Shown here in pieces: positions 21,599 through 31,316 of a stretch of DNA of 64,000 nt; positions within the stretch are counted from its first letter, which is position 1, and every line of letters begins with the position of its first letter. The translations under genes were made by a program, and so were the position numbers. The notes under the pieces are model-generated. The model was not told the DNA's origin. It searched no databases and saw only the letters and a program-made list of their open reading frames with translations. Origin of the DNA: Bacteriovoracaceae bacterium UBA6153 (GTDB taxonomy: Bacteria > Bdellovibrionota > Bacteriovoracia > Bacteriovoracales > Bacteriovoracaceae); the NCBI GenBank assembly GCA_002428265.1, contig DIUR01000030.1, forward strand, positions 62,001 to 126,000, in the 5' to 3' direction.

Positions 21599-22684
21599 AT
21601 GACAAAGAATGCACCATTTACTGCGGAACTTCAAAAGAAAATCGACACCTTAAAGGCGCGTCGCAAACCTGTTCAAATGGGCTCAATTCACTTTGACTCT
21701 CCACTTCTACTTGCTCCTATGTCATCGATTTGTACCGCTCCATTTAGACTTCTCATGGAAGATTTGGGCGCAGGTGGAACAGTTAGTGAGCTTATTTCCT
21801 GTCATGGAATTAATTATAAAAATATCAGAACGACAGAAATGTTGAAAGTTGACCCAAGAGAAAAAAATATCGGTCTTCAACTTTTCGGCGAAGGTGCTGA
21901 GGCCATGGCCAATGCTGCAAAAGTCGCTGAAGAGTTTAATCCAAAATTTATCGATATCAATATGGGTTGTCCGGTAAAAAAAGTTGTGGGTACAGGTGCT
22001 GGCTCTTCTCTTTTAAAAGATCCATCGGCCCTTCCTATTTTTTTCAGCACGATAAAAAAAGCAATTAAAGTTCCTCTTACCATTAAAATCAGACTTGGCT
22101 GGGATCACGATTCTATTAATGCCATGGAAGTCATTCACATTGCCCGAGAAGAAGGTGTTGAGTTCGTCGCCGTTCACGGACGCACACGTGCTCAACAATA
22201 TACCGGGAATGCCAACTGGGATTTGCTTGAGCAATTAGGAAGTAAAGCGCCTCTGGATATTATCGGCAATGGCGATTTACACACGGCCAGTTTAGTAAAA
22301 GCAAAAATGAATAATACCAACTGCCAGGCCTTAATGCTTGGACGTGGGCCACTGAGAAATCCTTTTTTATTTTTAGAGCCTTATATGACTGAAGAAGATG
22401 ATATTTTCTTTACACCGGAAGATCATCTTGAAGTTATTAAAAAACTTATTGAGTACTCTGCTCCTTATGCTCATAGCGATCACACGCTTCTTATCTCTGT
22501 CAGAAAACATTTAATCTGGATGGCCGCAGGATATAATAACGTCAGCTATTTTAGAGATGTTATTTTTAAGACACCAGATTTGAATGAGACCATTAAAATT
22601 TCTGAAGATTTTTTCTTATCTCTAAAAGATCAAAGAAAACGACTGGCGGATCACGACTCTTTTATGACTAGTGGGCATGGCTAG
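21599..22684 (+). CDS. tRNA-dihydrouridine synthase, DusB-like
   Basis: A flavin enzyme that reduces uridines in the tRNA D-loop. Signatures are LLLAPMSSICTAPFR at the N-terminus of the barrel, INMGCPVKKVVGTGAGSSLL with the catalytic cysteine, TIKIRLGWD, VAVHGRTRAQQYTGNANWD and the phosphate-binding LMLGRGPLRNPFLF. A C-terminal helical domain binds tRNA. 361 residues is a little longer than the 320-330 typical of DusB because of an N-terminal extension of about 25 residues. ATG start at 21599 has no strong ribosome binding site; divergent from the HAD gene, with overlapping 5' regions. Confidence 0.93.
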   Translation: MTKNAPFTAELQKKIDTLKARRKPVQMGSIHFDSPLLLAPMSSICTAPFRLLMEDLGAGGTVSELISCHGINYKNIRTTEMLKVDPREKNIGLQLFGEGAEAMANAAKVAEEFNPKFIDINMGCPVKKVVGTGAGSSLLKDPSALPIFFSTIKKAIKVPLTIKIRLGWDHDSINAMEVIHIAREEGVEFVAVHGRTRAQQYTGNANWDLLEQLGSKAPLDIIGNGDLHTASLVKAKMNNTNCQALMLGRGPLRNPFLFLEPYMTEEDDIFFTPEDHLEVIKKLIEYSAPYAHSDHTLLISVRKHLIWMAAGYNNVSYFRDVIFKTPDLNETIKISEDFFLSLKDQRKRLADHDSFMTSGHG

Positions 22685-22803
22685 GTCAGTGCCATCATTC
22701 TGAGCAAGGTAGTGGCCCTAAGCTCTCGAATAAACTTCATTACTTGAAGAAGTTCTCACCTAAACTTTAGTATTTTGCTCAACTTGTCGATAAGATTTGT
22801 ACT

Positions 22804-25071
22804 ATGAGTGCAAAAAAGATCTTATTCACCCTCTCAATGACTTCAGTCCTGCTATTAGGATCGACGGTTATTGCTCAAGAACTAAGATCAAAACGAGGGC
22901 CCTCAGATAGACCGGGCAGGCCACAACAAAGACCAACACAGAAGCCTGAGGCCAAATCATCTACAAGTAGTGGCATCACTGCTGGCATGGGTTCTAAAGC
23001 AACGGCCCATAGTTATAATCAATTTTGTACTGAAGGCGCTCAAGACATGATGGCCTCACTTGATCGCGCTAATAAAAAAAGATTTGAGCAAATTGCAGAA
23101 TATAAAAAACAACTTCAAGACCTGACGAAATACAATGCTATGCTGGCACAAGCCGCTGGGATTAGAAAACGTTATCTAGAAAGTGTCGGCGAACTTTCTG
23201 CTCCAAGAAATAAAGAAAGAGCAGCGGAAGTCACTTCAAAACTCGACAACATTAAATCTGTTTTAAGAAATGGACTTACTTTAAGTGCGGTCTCTCTTCT
23301 TATAGAAAAGCAAGATGAAAGCAAGAGCGATATGCCTACTGTCCTTAATATGGAATCTCTTTGTAAAGGCAATACGACTCACGTTTTATGTAAGAAAGAT
23401 GAAAAGTCACATATTAAACCGTTTTTTGGGGCCGAGTCACATAAACTGGATGAGACTCTAAAAAACTTTCAATCAATGTCAACACTACCTCCTGCTCAAC
23501 AAAAAAGTTTAAAAGAGGAAGTTAAAAAAATTGTAGCGGCCATTCCAAAAGACATTTCACCGGATTCAATTCTGGAGACTGTCAGCACAGCTGCTCCAAC
23601 TTTAACCAAATTATTATCTAACCCTGTTTCACGTGAAAATTTAATTCTCTGTTTAAGTGAAAAAACTGATGAAGCTTCAAGACAGGCCTGTAGTAATGTC
23701 CTGGCAAATCCAGAAGACAGAGAAAACTTAATTACTGCTTTTAACCGTGAAACAAAAGAACTTACTTCTAAATTAGCACCTACCGGTGACGTGGTGAACC
23801 TCGCCCTTGCCAATACTCAAACCGATCTTGCAAAGGCCGTTAGCTCATTTGATAGTTCTTCAAAAACCTCTGTTGATAATATGAAAGGCATGATCGTAGA
23901 CTCACGAAAGCTAATGCATACTGCTTCTACTTTAATGGCATCAAAAAATAAGAGTGATCAACTTGAGCTTCGTTTGACTCAAGAAATGAGAGGACGTGGA
24001 ATTGCTTCAGAGAGCGCGACTGTCAACGTTCAAGAGCAACTCATAGAAAGAGAAAAAGAACTCACAGACCAAGAGTTCCTTTTCTATAAAAGGCCTTCTT
24101 CAAATCAACCAGACGTTCTTGCATTACAAAAACGCGCAATGGATGCAGCAAAAACGAATGCTGACTATTTTGAAAAAAATTGTGATTTCTCAGGGGCAAA
24201 AACACCAAACGAGAATGAACGTGTGAAAAAATGTGCTGAAGTTCTTGGAAAGGCAACCAATAACCTTGATGCTTTTCAAAAAGATCACCTTGATCAGATG
24301 GCATTATTAAAAAGTAAGGTTAACGATTTAACTTCAGAAAAAGATTTTACAGTTAATGAAAACTTAAAAGAATACCTCGCTCTAAAATATATTTGTAACT
24401 GCCAAAAAGATAAAAAAGTATCCATGAATGTGACAGATAGTCTGACACTTGCCACTCCAATTTGTTCTGAGCAGTTTTTGACTCTTTCAAGAATCCAGGG
24501 ATTGAGTGACCAGGCCGGGGCCATTGCCCACACTCTTTATGCCAATGAAATTGTCCCTCTGGATGATACAAAAAGTTGTTCATTTAGTACGGCGAAACTA
24601 AAAACGTTTACAGACTCATGTAGTAAAGTAAATTCACAAGATGGTTATTCTCAAAAGATTTGTGAAAATATTAAAGCGGAATACACTGTAAAGGTTGAAA
24701 AGAAAAACGAAGAAGAAAAAGTTTCTAAAAAGTGGGATGATCTACACGCTAAAAACCATGTAACGTATGATCCAAGAACTGGTGGCTACACTGCCATTCC
24801 AAAAAAGTCAGCTCTTCGCATTTTTGGAGAAGGTGTTCTTCCAGTTGCGCCATCGCTCATTCCAATGTGGCTAGGTAACTGGCAGACTAAAAACTACATT
24901 TCAACAATGACAGATATGGCGATTGATCAAAAGCAATATCTCTACAACATCGACGTCTATAGTAAGTCACCATGGATGTACGACTTCAACTACTTCCTCA
25001 ATAATCCATTTGCTAATTTTGGCAATGCTGGACTAAATATAAATACTAATAATCCAGGCTTCAGCTTCTAA
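22804..25071 (+). CDS. Large exported protein of 755 residues, unknown function
   Basis: Residues 1-24 form a signal peptide (LFTLSMTSVLLLGSTVIAQ), followed by a basic proline-rich segment (RPGRPQQRPTQKP). The body is alpha-helical and rich in Lys, Glu and Ser, with heptad-like stretches (for example IAEYKKQLQDLTKYNAMLAQ). Several cysteines occur in pairs (CNCQKDKK, CKGN...CKKDEKS), consistent with disulfides outside the cytoplasm. The C-terminus changes to an Asn/Phe-rich sequence ending PFANFGNAGLNINTNNPGFSF. No enzyme motif is visible. It lies 222 bases before an even larger exported protein on the same strand; the two look like an accessory pair. I do not recognise a family. Confidence 0.85.
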   Translation: MSAKKILFTLSMTSVLLLGSTVIAQELRSKRGPSDRPGRPQQRPTQKPEAKSSTSSGITAGMGSKATAHSYNQFCTEGAQDMMASLDRANKKRFEQIAEYKKQLQDLTKYNAMLAQAAGIRKRYLESVGELSAPRNKERAAEVTSKLDNIKSVLRNGLTLSAVSLLIEKQDESKSDMPTVLNMESLCKGNTTHVLCKKDEKSHIKPFFGAESHKLDETLKNFQSMSTLPPAQQKSLKEEVKKIVAAIPKDISPDSILETVSTAAPTLTKLLSNPVSRENLILCLSEKTDEASRQACSNVLANPEDRENLITAFNRETKELTSKLAPTGDVVNLALANTQTDLAKAVSSFDSSSKTSVDNMKGMIVDSRKLMHTASTLMASKNKSDQLELRLTQEMRGRGIASESATVNVQEQLIEREKELTDQEFLFYKRPSSNQPDVLALQKRAMDAAKTNADYFEKNCDFSGAKTPNENERVKKCAEVLGKATNNLDAFQKDHLDQMALLKSKVNDLTSEKDFTVNENLKEYLALKYICNCQKDKKVSMNVTDSLTLATPICSEQFLTLSRIQGLSDQAGAIAHTLYANEIVPLDDTKSCSFSTAKLKTFTDSCSKVNSQDGYSQKICENIKAEYTVKVEKKNEEEKVSKKWDDLHAKNHVTYDPRTGGYTAIPKKSALRIFGEGVLPVAPSLIPMWLGNWQTKNYISTMTDMAIDQKQYLYNIDVYSKSPWMYDFNYFLNNPFANFGNAGLNINTNNPGFSF

Positions 25072-25293
25072 TACCTGACGGGGGCTGCCACCTATTAATG
25101 GCAGACTAAAAATTTCTCTTTTTTACCGAAAAAGTAAATCCTGTAAAAATTGCGAGTCATTTTAATCACTTAAAACATATTAAAAGCTAGCTAAAAAACC
25201 GCGTAAGACTGTCTGATTTGAAAGGTAAAATATACCTATCCCCTCTGAACAATTATATATTTCAACAGATTTTGAGAGTGGACGATAAAGATT

Positions 25294-28200
25294 ATGATGA
25301 AGAACTCTCTAAACTTATTATTCATTCTCGTATTTTCTTTGGTGCTACAAAGTTGTATCGGCGCTAAGCCATCAACCAATCGTAAGTCATCAGCAAATAC
25401 AGTAAAAACTGCTGCGACAGCAACGACTCCAACATTTGCAGCAGATGAAACACTATACTGGTTTACCTCAACTAAAATCTTGGGAACAATCACAATCAAC
25501 TTAAACAGCGAAAACGTTGTTTATGTTCGCGGACAAAACGTTCACAATTTTTTAATAAGCACTGATCCTGATGCTAAAGTGCCTTACTACCAAAATAATA
25601 AAAACTACTGTCTTGTCGCTAAATACGATGGTTACAAGCAACTCAGAGTAAGAGCTGTTCCAGTTTTCACTAATAATTTTTCAACGAAAGTTGTTGAAAG
25701 AATGTTTCGAATTGATATTCCAAACAAAGCTGAAAATCAGGCAGCTTGTCCTGGAATCATAAGCAATGTTGCAGCAACAGATGCTGCCTACTCTCTTAAA
25801 GATATTTGTCCAAGTTGTTTAGGTGCCACGATGTTAACGTCTGCAGAGTTAACGTTCTTCTCTGGAGTCAATGCTCCACTGGCCCAAGTACCATTAACTA
25901 AACTTTCACTTTCAGCATTAAAAGTTAAAGTTGATCTTCAATCAAACTCAAGTGATGGAAGCAACCTTTGTTCAAATAGCTCGTGTGAAGCAAAAGGTTT
26001 TGACTGCTGTATTGAAGGTCAATGCGTAAGAGATGGAACAGAAAAAGCACTTGGTTACCTAGAAGACGACTATGAACAAGCAGTCATTGATCGCACTGCA
26101 AACCCATTAAGCTTTTTAAATTACCCACATATTTTTAATATTTGTTCAAATATCTCTCACAATCCTCCTCCTGTGACTCCAACAACTCCACCTAAGACTC
26201 CGGCCGCTGAAGCTCAGGAAAGAGTTGATGAGTATATGAAACACTGGAAATGTATTAATGAAACTGTTGTCACTCCGGCGTGTACAGCACTAGGATCTAA
26301 AAAATACCTAGCTGAACAGTGTGGTTGTCCAACAGGACTTACAGATGACCAGAGGGCGATCAAATGTCCTGAATGGGGAGTTCGTCCGATTTATAAATCA
26401 ACGACAGTTGCTGATTCAAACATTATCGATTTTTATTGTTACACTCCGGCACCAGAAAATCCAATCGGGCCGATTACAAATTTAAATGTAAATGTTTCAA
26501 GCAGAAGTGCTCCTCACCGCTTTTTTGGTAAACGCAATGACGTTGCAGATACTATGAAAAGTTATGACGATCCTACAAAAGCAAATGCTAAAGTTGAACA
26601 AGAGGGAGAGCCTTTCTATTATCTTGATGAAGGAAATAAAGCAGCTCCTCAAAATGGTGAGTACAATATCAACTCAATATTAGGAAGCATGCACGTAAAC
26701 ATTTCTCAAACCCAGCCTGCAAAAATGGTTGGTGTTGAATTAGGAAAAACTTATATCGTTTCTGCTACAAGCGGATATTTTACTCCATGTCCTCAGTGTG
26801 CAAAAGACAGCTGGTTTGCGACATTCACAGCACACCCGGCAACGACGAATGGACTAGGTCTAAGAGCTGTAGGCTTCACTACTTCAAGAGACACTTATGG
26901 TGCAAACACCACTCTTGGAAACTATGAAGATACAAAATTCGGTAGAGCTTGTTATGTACCAGTGACAATGATTCCTTTTTCTCACAAGAAAACGACGACA
27001 AATGAAGAAACTCAAAGAGCAAATCGTTTGCAAACTCAGGCGGCCTTTTATATCAACGGTTACCAAAGAGACTGGTACGGATTTAATAAAGGTGCCCTGA
27101 TTGGATCATTCGATGGTGTAACGTGGTTTGCAGTAGGCTCGGGCAGAAGAGTGACAGCAACATCAACTAAGATGTTCCTGGCGATCAACGCTGCATTCTC
27201 AGACCTCGCAACAAGAACTGATACTGTTGTTAATATCATCCCAGACGGATCTTCAAGTACAGCTCCTGATTATGACTATGACCCTACTCTTGCTATTACT
27301 GATCCAAAACAAAGTAGTGCCGGATCTTGTCAGCAATACCACCAGTGTTCAACAGACTCTGAATGTGTGAGCCAACTTGGATGGGAATACACTTGTGCAG
27401 ATGTTTCACAATTAAAAACTCACTGGCCTATTTATAACTCTGATGGACAAGAAATTCTTAACCAGGAAAAAACGGGGACAATTTTTGAAATCCTTGCTGG
27501 AACAACGACTCCCGGAAATAGTCCAAAACGTTGTGTGTACAGAGGAGCAGGAGCACCATGTGTGCGCGACTTCACTACACTTAACGGCCAGGTTAATCAA
27601 AAAGCGTTAACATGTGCGCCTAACTTCTACTGTGCTGCTTTAGCGACAAACAGATTCAACAGTGAACTAGCAAGATCTCCAAATGAAATGAATGACATTT
27701 TATTTGGTATGGACGCTAATATCCTTGGCCGTCCACTAAACTATGTTACAGCTTCTAGGCTTCTTCCTGCTCAAGTCATCAGCAACATTCAGTATAATGG
27801 TGGAACTGATACACTTGGTTTAAGTACTGCTCAAGTTGCTGACATGGGTATCTGTAGACCTGGAAAGAGTCTTTCTCCTACAGCTTCTGTGGCCCATGCA
27901 AACCCCGACAATGCAAGAAGAACCGACTATATCAATCAGATCGCTTCTTGTGATTCAACAGCTGTTGGAAGCTCTAGAACAGTAAGTTGCCCTGCCTTTG
28001 GAGATGATTTAAATTATCTTCCATACAACAACGTATTCCCTTCTCCAACTGCTTATAAAAAACAACAAAACATGTGTGGCGCTGAAGCAAGAAATACAGT
28101 TGCTCCTTATGCAAGTGCATTCGCTAATATTGAAAAAGGATCTCTCGGAGTTGTCGGAAATATTATTCAACCTACTTTTGCTGCTGATGCTTGTTTCAGA

Positions 28201-30399
28201 AGAGCTGGATCAATCTGTCACACTGACTTAGATTGCGGCCCGAATAAAATGCATGAAGAAATTGTAAGCTCAATGGCCCTAAGTTATTTTGGTGGAACTG
28301 AAGCAGAACAAAACTACTGGAAAGAGTCTCTGATTTGCGGTCAAGGAACACCTGTGCCTGCTCTAGGTGGAGCAAACTATAAAACTTTCAAGTTAAGCGA
28401 AAACAGATGTTGCCGTGAAATTGGAAAAGACTTCACTATGTTTACTGAAGGGCCAGCGACAATTGTTCCTGAGAACATGAGCACGAATGTTAACTTAGTA
28501 ACAGACAGACTTGCTTCTAATGATCCAAAAGCTGCAGGAAGATACTCTCGTTATGAAATCTCTAAAACAGGGGCAGCGTTCTCAACAGCTATTCCTGAAG
28601 TAAGAGCAACAGTAGAGCCAGCAAGTAATCAGTGGAAAGTTATCAATGAAACCGGCTCTCTTACATGTTGTGGTGGCGGTTGGGTGAGAAAATTTGCCGA
28701 TGGAACTCACGACTGGAAAGTAAAAAATCGTCTAAACTTAGATACTGGTAATTTCTCATGTTTAAATTATCGCTCTACACTTGCCTCTCCAAATTATGCT
28801 AATTTTCCTATTGATAGAATCCACCAGGATACTTATCAAAGAGAATTTGAATCTTTCTGTAAAGCACCTGGACAAGGTGGATGTATGCAAATTCCATTTA
28901 AGGATTTGGATACTGCTTATGGTATCAAGCCTCCAACGAGATACTTACCAAGTATCAATGGAACTCCAGGGACTCACGCTCTGATTGATACTACTCCGGT
29001 TGGAGATATCACGACTGGTGCATACAGTTTCAATTTAAATACAGACGTTCCGTATTTACCGTTTGTTTATTATTTTACACAGAGTCCACCTTACGATCTT
29101 TATATTTACGAAAATGGTCAGAAGAGATCTCTGCCTTTCTTCATTGATAAGGCCACTGATCATGGCGTAAGTTTATACCTTCCGGCCTACGTTCAGCCTG
29201 AGCAGTTTGAAGACACTGCGACGATGAACGCACTTGGAAATACTATCTCTATCAGATACGTTATAAAAACAACTAAGGCCGTCGTTATTAGAGATATAAC
29301 AAATACAAAAGTTGATAACGTCTCTCCAACTTTCATGTGCGATGCAGTTGCAAATCACAGCGGTGCTGGGCAACCTGTTTCACAACTTGGTAAAGGAACT
29401 GGCGAGGGATGGTGTATTTCTAAGAATAATAAAACTCAAAACCGCTATGTATTGCACATAAAAGCAGACCATAGTGCGAGTATTGATTGGGAGACAGCTT
29501 CGGTCTTAATAAAATTCCGTCCTCTTGAAACAGTTCTTGATACAAACATTGCCAGAACTGTCGCTGAGCCAGGAAACCGTTACTATTACCTTTCAAAACT
29601 TGGACGATTAGAACTATTAGGGATTCCACAAATTACTTATGAGCCGATATACTGTAACAACAATCAAAATAATATTGTTCCAGGAATCTTTACTGACTCA
29701 ATGACAGTCGGAGTTCCGTCGAGTCCAGATGGATACACAACTCAGAGAGCACGTTTTACTGCTAAGGCAAACACTTACACGACGTTTGACCCTATCAATG
29801 ATTATATTGAAGATGGATCGGTGGCCACTGAAAGTGCTAATATTGGAAATTTCACAAAGAAGTTCACTTACCAGGATAAGGTTGCTCACGCTGCAGTCTT
29901 CTCTTCAAAAGATTTTACTTGTTGTACTCCACTTGGAAATGAAACATCGAGTGCAGCAAAATGCTGTTCAGGTACAGCATCAACTGTAAACAATAAACTC
30001 ACTTGTAAACTTCCCTCTGGAACAGACTTACATGTGTACTTCAATAAGTTTGTATCAAGTGAAGGTGTTGGCGAAGATCTTTTAACTGTAAATGGAACAG
30101 ATGAAGAAATCGACTTTAACGCTTTTACAGGTGAACCAAAACTACGTGACTCTACATTTACGAAGATTGCAAACCTTGGGGCCACTCACTGTCAAAGTGG
30201 TATCGTAAAAACTGGTGGAGCATTTGGATTCTTCCCTCCAGAGCCATACTCTGGATATGAAACTCTTGATGGTGAAGAAATTGTCTACCCACTTTCTATC
30301 GTAGACTCGATCATTGACTCTCAAGAAGATGACGATGGTATTGGTAAGTTCCCTTTTGATAACGGTTTCCGTTGGGACCACCACTACTATTGTAAGTAA
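25294..30399 (+). CDS. Giant cysteine-rich lipoprotein of 1701 residues, unknown function
   Basis: MMKNSLNLLFILVFSLVLQSC is a lipoprotein signal with an LQSC lipobox; ATG at 25297 is an equally possible start. The mature protein is rich in cysteine, with repeated Cys-Cys pairs (DCCIEGQC, NRCCREIG, LTCCGGGW, FTCCTPLG, AKCCSG) and several small Cys modules of the form C-x-x-D-x-x-C (CSTDSEC, CHTDLDC). A proline/threonine linker (NPPPVTPTTPPKTP) lies near residue 300. This looks like a disulfide-stabilised modular surface protein. No catalytic motif or membrane helix is seen after the anchor. Lack of an Asp at position +2 suggests the outer membrane. Codon style matches its neighbours. I do not recognise a family. 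Confidence 0.88.
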   Translation: MMKNSLNLLFILVFSLVLQSCIGAKPSTNRKSSANTVKTAATATTPTFAADETLYWFTSTKILGTITINLNSENVVYVRGQNVHNFLISTDPDAKVPYYQNNKNYCLVAKYDGYKQLRVRAVPVFTNNFSTKVVERMFRIDIPNKAENQAACPGIISNVAATDAAYSLKDICPSCLGATMLTSAELTFFSGVNAPLAQVPLTKLSLSALKVKVDLQSNSSDGSNLCSNSSCEAKGFDCCIEGQCVRDGTEKALGYLEDDYEQAVIDRTANPLSFLNYPHIFNICSNISHNPPPVTPTTPPKTPAAEAQERVDEYMKHWKCINETVVTPACTALGSKKYLAEQCGCPTGLTDDQRAIKCPEWGVRPIYKSTTVADSNIIDFYCYTPAPENPIGPITNLNVNVSSRSAPHRFFGKRNDVADTMKSYDDPTKANAKVEQEGEPFYYLDEGNKAAPQNGEYNINSILGSMHVNISQTQPAKMVGVELGKTYIVSATSGYFTPCPQCAKDSWFATFTAHPATTNGLGLRAVGFTTSRDTYGANTTLGNYEDTKFGRACYVPVTMIPFSHKKTTTNEETQRANRLQTQAAFYINGYQRDWYGFNKGALIGSFDGVTWFAVGSGRRVTATSTKMFLAINAAFSDLATRTDTVVNIIPDGSSSTAPDYDYDPTLAITDPKQSSAGSCQQYHQCSTDSECVSQLGWEYTCADVSQLKTHWPIYNSDGQEILNQEKTGTIFEILAGTTTPGNSPKRCVYRGAGAPCVRDFTTLNGQVNQKALTCAPNFYCAALATNRFNSELARSPNEMNDILFGMDANILGRPLNYVTASRLLPAQVISNIQYNGGTDTLGLSTAQVADMGICRPGKSLSPTASVAHANPDNARRTDYINQIASCDSTAVGSSRTVSCPAFGDDLNYLPYNNVFPSPTAYKKQQNMCGAEARNTVAPYASAFANIEKGSLGVVGNIIQPTFAADACFRRAGSICHTDLDCGPNKMHEEIVSSMALSYFGGTEAEQNYWKESLICGQGTPVPALGGANYKTFKLSENRCCREIGKDFTMFTEGPATIVPENMSTNVNLVTDRLASNDPKAAGRYSRYEISKTGAAFSTAIPEVRATVEPASNQWKVINETGSLTCCGGGWVRKFADGTHDWKVKNRLNLDTGNFSCLNYRSTLASPNYANFPIDRIHQDTYQREFESFCKAPGQGGCMQIPFKDLDTAYGIKPPTRYLPSINGTPGTHALIDTTPVGDITTGAYSFNLNTDVPYLPFVYYFTQSPPYDLYIYENGQKRSLPFFIDKATDHGVSLYLPAYVQPEQFEDTATMNALGNTISIRYVIKTTKAVVIRDITNTKVDNVSPTFMCDAVANHSGAGQPVSQLGKGTGEGWCISKNNKTQNRYVLHIKADHSASIDWETASVLIKFRPLETVLDTNIARTVAEPGNRYYYLSKLGRLELLGIPQITYEPIYCNNNQNNIVPGIFTDSMTVGVPSSPDGYTTQRARFTAKANTYTTFDPINDYIEDGSVATESANIGNFTKKFTYQDKVAHAAVFSSKDFTCCTPLGNETSSAAKCCSGTASTVNNKLTCKLPSGTDLHVYFNKFVSSEGVGEDLLTVNGTDEEIDFNAFTGEPKLRDSTFTKIANLGATHCQSGIVKTGGAFGFFPPEPYSGYETLDGEEIVYPLSIVDSIIDSQEDDDGIGKFPFDNGFRWDHHYYCK

Positions 30400-30414
30400 A
30401 AAGTTTTCTTCGCT

Positions 30415-30432
30415 AGAATTTTCTGAAATTCT
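30415..30432. promoter_or_regulatory. Candidate operator upstream of the metal ABC importer
   Basis: AGAATTT-TCTG-AAATTCT is a perfect 7-base inverted repeat ending 17 bases before the start codon of the binding-protein gene. Position and symmetry suit a metal-sensing repressor of the Fur/Zur type; the sequence itself does not prove which. Confidence 0.45.
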
Positions 30433-30449
30433 CTGCTAGATTCGGCGCT

Positions 30450-31316
30450 ATGAGAAATACAACTTATTTAAGCATTTTACTATTTGTTTTCATATACTTA
30501 GGAAACGCTTCGGCCGCCACTCAGGTTTCATGTTCGCACCCAGAAATCTGCAGACTGGCAAAAATCATCTTCAATGAAAATGAAGCCCGCGATTACGAGT
30601 TTACGACTATTGTAACAATCGCCGGTGACCCACATGAGTACGAGCCCTCAAGCCAAGAAGTAAAGAACCTTATTAAGGCCCCCATCCTTGTAGCAGGACC
30701 CAGTGAATTGAATCCTTGGATTAAAAAAGTTAATTATCAAAGATCAAAAATCTCTAATGCAAAAACAATTAATATTCAAATTGCTAAGAAAGACTATGCC
30801 CTCTATCCCGGTGCTACTCAAGAAGCACTCTCACACTTCTGGCTTTATCCTCAGATTTTCTGTTCATTAAAGGCCACTATGGAAGCTCAATTTATAAGTT
30901 TAAAAATGCTTCCCATCAGTATTTCAAAAAAAGATTGTCATGCGGACGTTGTAAAAATTGAAAATGACCTTCGTGCAACATTGAAAGCAATCAAGACTCC
31001 TATCATTCTCACTCATGATGCTCTTCTTCCTCTTCTGGAGTCATTAAGCAGTAACAAATATAATGTGGTGGCCATTAAAGGCTCAGGACATCACCAGGAA
31101 GCCACTCCCAAGTCAGTTAAAAAGCTCTACGATGCTCTTAAAGCGCCAAAGGCCATCTGGATTGAAGAGACGGGAATTAAAGTTCCAACAAATATCCTTT
31201 CTAAAAAAAGACCAACTGATCTGACTGTCAATATCGATACTGCTAAAACAGAGGGCCTTGAGTATTTTCAAATTTTAAAAAACCTTAATGAGAAATTAAA
31301 GGCACTAGCAATATGA
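30450..31316 (+). CDS. znuA: Metal ABC transporter substrate-binding protein, ZnuA-like
   Basis: A periplasmic cluster A-I binding protein for zinc or manganese. Residues 1-22 form a signal peptide ending ASAA. Metal-ligand positions are IAGDPHEYEPSSQE (first His), ALSHFWLYPQ (second His), ILTHDALLPLLE (third His) and IWIEETGI (acidic ligand). The loop rich in His and acidic residues that marks ZnuA proteins is missing, so manganese cannot be excluded. Two cysteines near the mature N-terminus (SCSHPEICRL) may form a disulfide. 288 residues. Its stop overlaps the ATPase start as ATGA. Confidence 0.9.
   Translation: MRNTTYLSILLFVFIYLGNASAATQVSCSHPEICRLAKIIFNENEARDYEFTTIVTIAGDPHEYEPSSQEVKNLIKAPILVAGPSELNPWIKKVNYQRSKISNAKTINIQIAKKDYALYPGATQEALSHFWLYPQIFCSLKATMEAQFISLKMLPISISKKDCHADVVKIENDLRATLKAIKTPIILTHDALLPLLESLSSNKYNVVAIKGSGHHQEATPKSVKKLYDALKAPKAIWIEETGIKVPTNILSKKRPTDLTVNIDTAKTEGLEYFQILKNLNEKLKALAI

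Noticed and set aside
29886..30384. Open frames on the minus strand inside the giant lipoprotein gene
   Set aside because: Antisense to a well-formed gene with continuous codon pattern; no ribosome site or domain.
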